Source: Flavobacterium soli DSM 19725 | Lineage (GTDB): Bacteria; Bacteroidota; Bacteroidia; Flavobacteriales; Flavobacteriaceae | Assembly (NCBI RefSeq): GCF_000422705.1 | Contig: NZ_AUGO01000008.1 | Location: 62,001-126,000, forward strand | Direction: 5' to 3' | Length of the DNA: 64,000 nt | Shown: positions 1 to 7,750 of the stretch, piece after piece | Position numbering within the stretch: position 1 is the first letter of the stretch | How the letters are laid out: each line of letters opens with the position of its first letter | The notes under the pieces: model-generated | Told to the model about the DNA's origin: nothing | The model's database searches: none | The model's input: only the letters and a program-made list of their open reading frames with translations | Made by a program: the position numbers and the translations under genes

Positions 1-1338
1 TCCCGGTTCATACCCCTTGTGTTCCATGATGTCAATTTCACCACATGCAGGCCAGCTAAGTTGCTCAAAACTTGCACCTAGCATCCAGAAAGCAGGCCAT
101 GTACCAACTCCTGCCGGAAGTTTGATTCTAGCTTCTACTTTACCATAGGTCCAATCTTGTTTTCCTTGCGTTTTAATTCTTGCAGAAGTATAAGCTGCAC
201 CACTGAAGGTTTGTTTTTTAGCTGTGATTTTTAGCATTCCACCTTCAACTTTTACGTTTTCGGCATTGTCGCGGTAGTACTGCAATTCGCCGTTACCCCA
301 ACCACCAGCACCGATGTCATAACCCCAGTTTGCAGGATTAGGTGCTCCAGCAACATCAAATTCATCTGCCCAAACTAGGGTTTCAAAAGTTTCGTCATCA
401 CCACCGCCTTGTTCCGGTTTTGTAGTGGTAAAGGTATGGTACCAAGCTAAAGCTGGATCATTACCCATGATGGCACGAACAATCATTCTGTTTTCGGTAA
501 TTGTCAGTATTTCATAAGTAGTTTGATTGATATAATATCCCATGAAACCACCATCTGAGAAGGTCATTGCAGTTTTACGGCTTTGATCAGCTGTTAATAC
601 GGATTGAGAAGGGCTCAGGAAGACACTTTTTTGACCAGATGTGTCAAGAGGAAGACATAAATCTCCACCTCCAAAACTATGGAAAGCAGCATTATAGAAG
701 GTGTTTCCTCCGTTGTTTAATTCAAATTTTAAAGCCCCATTATCATCAAGTGAAAAGGTCATTTCAGTATCATATAGACAACTGCTTTCTGGAGCACCAG
801 CTTTTTCGAATGGAGCTGCTGCATACCAAATTGGAGAGGCATTTTCTCCTGAGTTACCATTGTTTGGCCCAACACCTAAATGGCCAGGTTCATTTGCTGC
901 AAAATACCATTTTTTAGAACTTCCGCCAGTCAAAAATTCAACCGCTTGAGGATCTTTAAAGTCACTGAAAACCTTAATTTCAAAGCTCATACTTGAAGTT
1001 ACACCACCAGTTCCGCTTGCTAAAACTGTAACGGTATAAGTATTTGTTCCTTCCGTATTGAAACGCTTTCCAGCTAAAATTCCACTTGGTGAATTATCTT
1101 CTGTACCATCACTAAAAATATATTTATAGCTGATGGCATTTTTTGCTTTAGCGGTAAAGTCTACCAAACCAGATCCATCTCCGTCAGGAAATTCATCACT
1201 GACACCCAAAATTACCGCTTCCACTTCGATACCGCTCGGAGAATTGATATCTCCGAAAGTATTGTCGTCGTCCTGACAACTTGAAAGTGCAAGTACTGCT
1301 GAGAGTATTATTGCTAAATTCTTAATGTATTTTTTCAT
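1..1338 (-). CDS. GH16 family endo-beta-glucanase lipoprotein, laminarinase-like (C-terminal part off the window)
   Basis: Secreted glycoside hydrolase that probably cuts beta-1,3-glucan such as laminarin at the cell surface. I read 446 residues in one open frame up to base 1; the C-terminal part of the catalytic domain is missing. A lipoprotein signal ends at Cys21 (LALSSC). A PKD-like beta-sandwich follows (about residues 30-125), then a domain I do not recognise (about 130-330), then GH16. Visible GH16 signatures are WADEFD, GGWGNGELQYYRDN, and the active site CGEIDIMEH with Glu434 as nucleophile, Asp436, and Glu439 as acid/base. The WPACGEIDIME context is typical of laminarinases rather than agarases or carrageenases. 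It is the last gene of the SusC-SusD-lipoprotein-GH16 series seen here, starting 10 bp after the preceding stop. Start chosen at the ATG opening the signal peptide. The family is secure; the exact substrate is inferred. Confidence 0.93.
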   Translation of the reverse strand, partial: MKKYIKNLAIILSAVLALSSCQDDDNTFGDINSPSGIEVEAVILGVSDEFPDGDGSGLVDFTAKAKNAISYKYIFSDGTEDNSPSGILAGKRFNTEGTNTYTVTVLASGTGGVTSSMSFEIKVFSDFKDPQAVEFLTGGSSKKWYFAANEPGHLGVGPNNGNSGENASPIWYAAAPFEKAGAPESSCLYDTEMTFSLDDNGALKFELNNGGNTFYNAAFHSFGGGDLCLPLDTSGQKSVFLSPSQSVLTADQSRKTAMTFSDGGFMGYYINQTTYEILTITENRMIVRAIMGNDPALAWYHTFTTTKPEQGGGDDETFETLVWADEFDVAGAPNPANWGYDIGAGGWGNGELQYYRDNAENVKVEGGMLKITAKKQTFSGAAYTSARIKTQGKQDWTYGKVEARIKLPAGVGTWPAFWMLGASFEQLSWPACGEIDIMEHKGYEPG

Positions 1339-1348
1339 ATTATTTTTT

Positions 1349-2950
1349 TTAGTTGTGGAAATAAACGTTGTCAATATATACAGTAGCAGATCCAGTTGGG
1401 GCAGCTGCATATATAAGTTGTGCAATATGGGCTCGTGCAGTTAGTCCAGTAAAATCACTCAAAGGAATATCTAAACTTAACCATGTGTTTTGAGCAGGAG
1501 ATTCAATTACAATCTCGTGTTCAGAATCATCACCACCTTGATAAGCGCCATTTGCTCCAAAATCTACTAACTTAATTTTGAAAGTTGTGGCATTTCCAGT
1601 CCATATATCGGTATGGAAATGTGTCATGGCTGTGGCATCAATCATGTTAGCTCCTGTAGTTTCAATCCCAACAAAGTCTAAATTATAGTATCTTTTTGTA
1701 TCATTACCTTGAATTTGTAGGTCTTCAAGAGCGCCACCTGACCATGTGGTCAACCAAGTATTAACCGGAACATTTGTGTAAGCATTGCTAAACATTGAAA
1801 TTACTTGTGAAGCTGCCAATGTTGGAGTAGGAGCTGCAGTTTGTGGTGTTGCACTTTGCTTGTAAAAATATACATTATCGATATATACACTTGAAGTTCC
1901 TGCTGGAGCTCCAACATAGATCAATTGTGCAATATGAGCTCTAGTTGTTAAACCAGTAAAGGCACTTAAGGGAATATCGATTCCTACCCATTCTTCCTGA
2001 GCTGGATTTGAAATAATGATTTCGTGCTCAACATCATCACCACCACCATAGGCAGCATTGGCACCAAAATCTACTAATTTCACTCTGAATTCGGTTAAAT
2101 CAGCTGACCAAATATCGGTATGGAAATGAGTCATCTCTGTAGCATCAATCATTGAAGTTACAGTTTCGATACCTACGAATGTTAGACCAGAATATTTTTT
2201 AGTATCATTTCCATTGATTTGTAAATCTTCCAGTGTAGCACTAGACCAATCGGTTTTCCAAGTATCTACGGGAACATTATCAAAAGCATTACTGAATAAC
2301 GAAATGACATCTGCTTGATTTAGAAGAGGGTCTGGAGCGGCATCCAAATCAGATACAGTTACAGTTTGTGTTTCTTCTGCAGTAGCAGCACCTCCGCTTA
2401 AAGCGACAACTTTTACTTCATAAGTTCCTGCAACGGCATAGGTATGTGTTATAGTTTCACCCTGCATAAAGTCAACTGGAGTTTGATTTGGATCTTCACC
2501 AAAATAAACTTGGAAGAACGTTTCTAATTCAGCCTCAGCTTGAACAGTAATGGAACGACTGGCACCAGGAATGATGGTTACAACCAAACCAGTTGGTTGG
2601 AGAAATGAAACGGTTAATTCCTGAGTAAACTCGGTTTTTAGTCCGTTGATTCCAATGCCATAAATTGTAACGGTGTAAACACCTTCTGCATAAGTATGTT
2701 CAAAAACTTCTCCAGCAGCAATCGTTTCGGTTTCGACAGTTCCGTCACCATAATCTACTTCGTATGAAGTTATTCCATCACCATTTGGGCGAATGGTAAC
2801 TTCTCCTGAATTGTCCTGCTTGATAGTAAACAAGGCAGAAATATTAGAGGGTGCTTCGATACCATCCACATTGGTAACAGTATCATCTTCTTGACATCCC
2901 AAAAGGGCTGTTAGAAGAAAAAAGCTAAAAATATATTTTAAATTTTTCAT
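1349..2950 (-). CDS. Surface glycan-binding lipoprotein with PKD-like domains and two IDNVYF-type binding modules (SusE-position)
   Basis: Predicted outer-membrane lipoprotein of 533 residues with its lipobox ending at Cys19 (ALLGC). Residues about 28-205 form two PKD/Ig-like folds. Residues about 212-364 and 373-533 are two copies of one module that begins VISxFSNA, contains KLVDFGAN and GGDDxEHEI, and ends in YIDNVYF. The same module makes up almost all of the protein encoded at 10698-12527. It sits directly downstream of SusD (13 bp gap) and upstream of GH16 (10 bp gap), the usual place for a SusE-like surface glycan-binding protein, so it probably holds the polysaccharide for SusC/SusD. 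The open frame continues 49 codons upstream into susD, but the start at 2950 gives a clean signal peptide. No catalytic residues are evident. Confidence 0.85.
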   Translation of the reverse strand: MKNLKYIFSFFLLTALLGCQEDDTVTNVDGIEAPSNISALFTIKQDNSGEVTIRPNGDGITSYEVDYGDGTVETETIAAGEVFEHTYAEGVYTVTIYGIGINGLKTEFTQELTVSFLQPTGLVVTIIPGASRSITVQAEAELETFFQVYFGEDPNQTPVDFMQGETITHTYAVAGTYEVKVVALSGGAATAEETQTVTVSDLDAAPDPLLNQADVISLFSNAFDNVPVDTWKTDWSSATLEDLQINGNDTKKYSGLTFVGIETVTSMIDATEMTHFHTDIWSADLTEFRVKLVDFGANAAYGGGDDVEHEIIISNPAQEEWVGIDIPLSAFTGLTTRAHIAQLIYVGAPAGTSSVYIDNVYFYKQSATPQTAAPTPTLAASQVISMFSNAYTNVPVNTWLTTWSGGALEDLQIQGNDTKRYYNLDFVGIETTGANMIDATAMTHFHTDIWTGNATTFKIKLVDFGANGAYQGGDDSEHEIVIESPAQNTWLSLDIPLSDFTGLTARAHIAQLIYAAAPTGSATVYIDNVYFHN

Positions 2951-2963
2951 ATTAAATGAGGTA

Positions 2964-4433
2964 TTAATATTGAGGGTTTTGAGCCCAGTTTCCGTTTGAG
3001 AATTGTATTTCTTGAAAAGGAACGGGAAATATTTCATGTTTTCCAGCAATGAACCCATCGATTTCTTGAGCTGCTTTTCCTGTTCTAACCAAGTCAAAGA
3101 AACGGTGTCCTTCGCCTGCTAATTCAACTCTTCTTTCGGCTAGTATGGCATCCGTCAAGCTTGGTCCAGAAAAACTAATATCATGGTTGTTATCACCAAA
3201 AGCACGACGTCTAACTTCGTTTAAATAAAGACGAGCTTTTGCATCGTCGATACCACTTCTGTTAAATGCTTCGGCAGCCATCAACAAAACATCAGCATAG
3301 CGAATTGCTCTGTAGTTATTTGGATTTGTAAGGTTTTGATCTCCTGCTGCATCATTACTTCTAGTTCTTGGAAGGTATTTTCTGTTGAAGTAGCCTGTGT
3401 GCTTGAAGCCAGTACTATATGTAGCACCTGTTTGTGTAGCCCAAGCCTCGATATCTAAAATGGCAACATCTTTTCTTAAATCTCCCGTTTCGAAAGCATC
3501 TACTAATTCTTGTCTTGGAACATTAAAACTAAATCCTGATGCAAAAACAGGACCTGCATAGCTTCTAACACCGCTGAAACCAACTGCTACATTTCCTTCA
3601 CTACATTGAAGACAACCAAATCCAGCTCCTTCTAGTTCGCTATATTGTACTTCAAAAACCGATTCAGGACCGTTTTCGCCAGCCATTTCAAAAATTGTAT
3701 TGTAGTTTTGGACTAATGAATATGGAGAGTCAGTAATCATTGTATCTAAAATTTGTGCAGCAAGTGCAAACTTATCTTGATACAAATAGGCTTTGCCTAA
3801 TAATGCTTGTGCTGCACCTCTAGTTGCTCTACCAGTTTCGGATGCATTAGGATTTAAATTTTCTACTGCAAATTGCAAATCCGATTCTATCACGGCATAT
3901 ACTTCTTCGATTGGGGATCTAGGAATACTTGTCACATCTGAAGCAAGGAATCTTTTATCACCACTTAAAGGAATTGGACCAAACCATTTTACTAATTCGA
4001 AATTATAATATGCTCTTAAAAATCGAGCTTCTGCAATAACTTGATTTCTATTTGGAAAATCGGTTTTGTCTTTAAATTCTAAGATGTAGTTGCATCTGTT
4101 TACCCCAGCAAACATCCAATCCCAAAGGTTTTTAAGATTTTCGTTAACCGGTGTATGTACCATATCGTCAATTTGTTGAAAACCAATGACATCTGTTGCA
4201 CTTTCTCCTCCAGAGGCTGTATTGTCTGAAGCTATTTCTCCTAAAAGAACATTGATGTATGTAGATTGCAACAAATCGTAAGCTCCAATTAATGCTTGAT
4301 TGTAGTCAGTTTCTGAATTAAAATAGTTTTCAGAATCGATTGTATAGACTGGGTCTCTTTTTGTAAAATCATCATCACAAGAAGCAAAGAATGCCGCAAT
4401 GATTACTGTTGTTATAAAAATATATCTTTTCAT
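2964..4433 (-). CDS. RagB/SusD family nutrient-uptake outer-membrane lipoprotein
   Basis: SusD-type substrate-binding lid of a SusC/SusD glycan importer, 489 residues. The lipobox ends at Cys19 (AFFASC) and is followed by acidic residues (DDD), which fits surface export of lipoproteins in Bacteroidetes. Family features include the N-terminal NYFNSETDYNQALIGAYD segment, helical TPR-like repeats, EARFLRAYYNFELVKWFG, the C-terminal RYADVLLMAAEAFNRSG, and the final ILAERRVELAGEGHRFFDLVRTG segment. Length is normal for the family. It starts 12 bp after susC and is followed at 13 bp by the surface lipoprotein, so all are probably co-transcribed. The glycan is not readable from this protein; the neighbouring GH16 suggests beta-glucan oligosaccharides. 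Confidence 0.96.
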   Translation of the reverse strand: MKRYIFITTVIIAAFFASCDDDFTKRDPVYTIDSENYFNSETDYNQALIGAYDLLQSTYINVLLGEIASDNTASGGESATDVIGFQQIDDMVHTPVNENLKNLWDWMFAGVNRCNYILEFKDKTDFPNRNQVIAEARFLRAYYNFELVKWFGPIPLSGDKRFLASDVTSIPRSPIEEVYAVIESDLQFAVENLNPNASETGRATRGAAQALLGKAYLYQDKFALAAQILDTMITDSPYSLVQNYNTIFEMAGENGPESVFEVQYSELEGAGFGCLQCSEGNVAVGFSGVRSYAGPVFASGFSFNVPRQELVDAFETGDLRKDVAILDIEAWATQTGATYSTGFKHTGYFNRKYLPRTRSNDAAGDQNLTNPNNYRAIRYADVLLMAAEAFNRSGIDDAKARLYLNEVRRRAFGDNNHDISFSGPSLTDAILAERRVELAGEGHRFFDLVRTGKAAQEIDGFIAGKHEIFPVPFQEIQFSNGNWAQNPQY

Positions 4434-4445
4434 TTTGAATATTTT

Positions 4446-7400
4446 TTAGAAGTTAATGTTTACACCTAGCATATAGGTTCTTGGAATAGGGTATGTTCCG
4501 TTGTCAATTCCACCACCAATTGGTGCGGCACTAACAGCTCCTGGATCAAATCCTCTATATTTTGTAAATGTATATAAGTTGTTTACACCTAAATACATAC
4601 GAAATTTAGAAATGCCTATTCTATTGCTGAAATCCGGATTTAAAGTATAGCCCAACTGAACATTTTGAATTCTAAAATAAGAACCATCTTCTACAAAATA
4701 GTCAGAAAAAACGTTATTGCTAGTTGCATCAGTTGTCACTCTTGGAACGGTATTGCTTGTTCCTTCTCCTGTCCAACGGTCTAAAACATAGTTCAATCGG
4801 TTTACATCGGTTAATGTTCTTTCGTAGTTTCTGACGATATCATTTCCAATTGAAGCATAGGTATAGGCTGCAAAGTCAAATCCCTTGTAGGTTAAATTGA
4901 AATTGAAGCCCATAATCATATCTGGAATCGGATCTCCAAGATTTGTTCTATCATTTGCATCAATAACCCCATCGCCATTTATATCTTTAAATCTTATATC
5001 TCCTGGTTGTGCAACTGCACCAAGAGCTTGTTGAGATGGATGTGCATTAACTTCGGCTTGATTTTGGAAAATCCCATCAGTTTGATAGCCATAAAAATAG
5101 CCTATTGGTTGTCCTTCCTCCATTCTAGAGGTCAATAAAGTTTGGCCTACTCCAAAAGTTCCACCTTCAATAAAACCTGTTTCAGTATCTACAAGCTCTA
5201 CGACATTATCAATAGTTGAGATATTGTAATTCAATTCCACTTTGAAATCATCCGTAATTTGATTGTTGTAGTTAATTGCAAATTCAAATCCTGAATTTCT
5301 TGTCGTTCCAGCATTTACGGTTGAGTTTCCACTTCCTGGAGCTCCACCACCACCAATTCCAGATGCTGGGACACTTCCGATGAGTAAATTTTCTCTAACA
5401 TCATTATAATAATCGGCTACTATGTTCACTTTATTTTCAAAAAGGTTGAGGTCTAAACCAATATCTAATTTTTTACCTTTTTCCCATTTAAGATTTGGGT
5501 TTGGAAGAACCCCAACTGCTGTTCCGTTGATTAGACTTCCGTTAAATACATATGTAGCTTCTCCATTAAGCAAAGATGCGAATCGATTGTTACCAATTTG
5601 ATCGTTTCCTAAAACACCATAACTTGCTCTTAATTTCAAGAAATTAACAATATTATCAGTTCCAAAAAATTCTTCGTTTGAGATTAACCATCCAGCGGTC
5701 ATTGATGGAAAATAGGCGATAGTATTATTTGGACCAAACTTAGTAGAAGCATCTCTTCTATACATTCCAGAAATTAAATATTTACCTTTGAAATCATATT
5801 GAAATCTTGCAAAATAAGATAGTCTTCTTTCGTCATAATTGTAGGCTCCAACATCTCTTCCCTCTCTAAATCCATTAGCCAAAGAAATATCTGCAAATTC
5901 CCATGAATTATTTGGGACATCGTAACCCGAAGCATTTAACCCTGTGCCAAATTCTTTAAAAATAGTATTACCAACAGTAAAGGTTAGGTTGTGATTATCA
6001 GCAAATGTCTTTTTGTAAGTTGCAAAAAAGTCAAAAGAGTAGTTATTGTCTTCATTTTTGCTTTGATCTACACGGCTTCTTGGCACATTAAATACCTTTC
6101 CCTCAACATAAAAAAGCTCTTTTGCAAAAGTTTTTCCTCTACCATTCCCAGTATTAAAACCAATTCTAGAGGTTAATGTTAATCCCTCAATTAGTTCATA
6201 ATCTAGTCCAAATGTACCATTGATTTTTTTGTAACTTCCATCATTGTATGTGTTTTCAAGTTGAGCTAATGGATTGATGATTTCTATACCATAACCTTGG
6301 TTTGGAATTTGCGTAAATTCACCATTTTGATCATACGGAGTGAAAGTTCCAGGCAAGTTTATTGCATTAAATAATACAGATCCTAAACCATTATCGTTGA
6401 AACCCCTTGAATTATAATAGCTATAAGTAACATTTGTCTGTACTTTTAATTTTTCAGAGATATCAAATCCTAAAGCGATTCTAGCGGTATTTCTTTTAAA
6501 ACGTGATTTATCCCAATCACCGATGATTCCTTCCTGAGTCAAATCGGAAGCACTGATGGCATAGGTAACTTTATCGGTTCCTCCTGATACTGAAAAGTCA
6601 TGACTAATGATTGGAGCACCTTTGCGAAAAAGTTCATCCTGCCAATCAGTCCCTTTCCCTAAGCCAGAAACGTCTGGATAAGGTAATGGGTTTCCTGCAT
6701 TTGCATAGCTTTCATTAAGAATCAATGCATAATCGGTGGCATTCAATAAAGAAAGTTTTCTTGAAGTTTCTTGAAAACCAGTATAACCATTATAGGTTAC
6801 CATTGGTTTTGTATTTTTCCTTCCAGTTTTTGTAGTCACTAGGATGATACCGTTTGCTCCAATAACTCCATAAATTGCTGCTTGAGCATCTTTCAAAACG
6901 GTTAGTGTTTCGATATCACTTGGGTTTAAATCACTTAGATTACCTACATATCCATCAATGATAGCTGTTGGTCTGTTCACTTCATTTGAACCAACTCCTC
7001 TAATTTTAATGTCAAATCCTGCGTTTGGAGCACCTGTTCCTCCAGATACAATAACACCGGAAACTGTCCCTTGTAAGGCTTGATCTACTTTAATAGGTTT
7101 TATTTTTTCCATTGTTTTTGCATCTACAATAGAAACTGATCCCGTAACCTCACGTTTTTTCTGACTACCATAACCAATAACCACAACTTCGTCTAAGGTT
7201 TTGGTGTCTTCTTGCATGGCAATTGCAACATTGCTATTATTTGAAGTTACGGTATATTCAAAATTAGAATATCCTACATAACTAAATACAACCACGGATC
7301 CTGTTGGAATTCCTCCAAGCGAAAAATTTCCATCAAAATCCGATGTTGTTCCTTTAGTAGTATTCTTAATTTGAATGTTTACTCCAGGAAGCGGTAGTCC

Positions 7401-7499
7401 CGATCCTGATTCTTTAACTGTTCCTCCAATGTCATAACTTTGGGCAAAACCAAAAGCGGAGAGTAACAGAAAATAAATTAATAGATAATTTGACTTCAT
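4446..7499 (-). CDS. SusC/RagA family TonB-linked outer-membrane transporter
   Basis: TonB-dependent channel that carries the glycan captured by SusD across the outer membrane, 1017 residues. A signal peptide (cut near FGFAQ) is followed by a carboxypeptidase-regulatory-like domain (about 25-95, GLPLPGVNIQIKNTTKGT). Next come the TonB-box region (LDEVVVIGYGSQKKREVTGS), the plug with the family's ATAxYG-like segment as QAAIYGVIGANGIILVTTK, and the long 22-strand barrel ending in YMLGVNINF. It is the first gene of the susC-susD-lipoprotein-GH16 unit. About 250 bp separate it from the regulator gene and contain words shared with the region upstream of 12527, so I infer that the regulator controls this operon. 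Confidence 0.97.
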   Translation of the reverse strand: MKSNYLLIYFLLLSAFGFAQSYDIGGTVKESGSGLPLPGVNIQIKNTTKGTTSDFDGNFSLGGIPTGSVVVFSYVGYSNFEYTVTSNNSNVAIAMQEDTKTLDEVVVIGYGSQKKREVTGSVSIVDAKTMEKIKPIKVDQALQGTVSGVIVSGGTGAPNAGFDIKIRGVGSNEVNRPTAIIDGYVGNLSDLNPSDIETLTVLKDAQAAIYGVIGANGIILVTTKTGRKNTKPMVTYNGYTGFQETSRKLSLLNATDYALILNESYANAGNPLPYPDVSGLGKGTDWQDELFRKGAPIISHDFSVSGGTDKVTYAISASDLTQEGIIGDWDKSRFKRNTARIALGFDISEKLKVQTNVTYSYYNSRGFNDNGLGSVLFNAINLPGTFTPYDQNGEFTQIPNQGYGIEIINPLAQLENTYNDGSYKKINGTFGLDYELIEGLTLTSRIGFNTGNGRGKTFAKELFYVEGKVFNVPRSRVDQSKNEDNNYSFDFFATYKKTFADNHNLTFTVGNTIFKEFGTGLNASGYDVPNNSWEFADISLANGFREGRDVGAYNYDERRLSYFARFQYDFKGKYLISGMYRRDASTKFGPNNTIAYFPSMTAGWLISNEEFFGTDNIVNFLKLRASYGVLGNDQIGNNRFASLLNGEATYVFNGSLINGTAVGVLPNPNLKWEKGKKLDIGLDLNLFENKVNIVADYYNDVRENLLIGSVPASGIGGGGAPGSGNSTVNAGTTRNSGFEFAINYNNQITDDFKVELNYNISTIDNVVELVDTETGFIEGGTFGVGQTLLTSRMEEGQPIGYFYGYQTDGIFQNQAEVNAHPSQQALGAVAQPGDIRFKDINGDGVIDANDRTNLGDPIPDMIMGFNFNLTYKGFDFAAYTYASIGNDIVRNYERTLTDVNRLNYVLDRWTGEGTSNTVPRVTTDATSNNVFSDYFVEDGSYFRIQNVQLGYTLNPDFSNRIGISKFRMYLGVNNLYTFTKYRGFDPGAVSAAPIGGGIDNGTYPIPRTYMLGVNINF

Positions 7500-7641
7500 A
7501 AGTATGTTTTTTGTGAATTATAAAATTAGCCTACTTATTTGAGAATAATTCAAAATATACCACAACAAAAAACATACATCCTAAAAAAAGTAGTGCAAAA
7601 TTTCCATACCAACAAAACAATCCCAATAGATATGCAGAATG

Positions 7642-7721
7642 TTAGAGTAATGTTAAATCAAAAAAATCTTAAAAAAATCAAAAAAAAGAGCCAATACAAC
7701 GTTGTTGTTGTGGTAATGTAT
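7642..7721 (-). promoter_or_regulatory. Putative double operator upstream of susC
   Basis: Two related words lie on the plus strand: TTAGAGTAAT at 7642-7651 (within TGTTAGAGTAATGTT) and TGTTGTGGTAATGTAT at 7706-7721. Both words also occur upstream of the gene starting at 12527. The two words resemble each other (shared core TGTTnnnGTAATGT), which suggests one protein binding twice. A third partial copy, TGTTGTGGTATA, lies on the opposite strand at 7556-7567, close to the expected promoter. The binding protein is unknown; the adjacent HTH regulator is the obvious candidate. Confidence 0.55.
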
Positions 7722-7750
7722 AGGTAATTTTTACAGATGTAGTAGTGGTG

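Noticed and set aside
567-949. Two overlapping open frames on the plus strand inside the GH16 gene
   Set aside because: They lie antisense to a well-supported coding frame and have no family features.
7539-7727. Short plus-strand open frame in the susC upstream region
   Set aside because: Low-complexity Lys/Val translation in an AT-rich regulatory region with operator-like words; no sign of a real gene.
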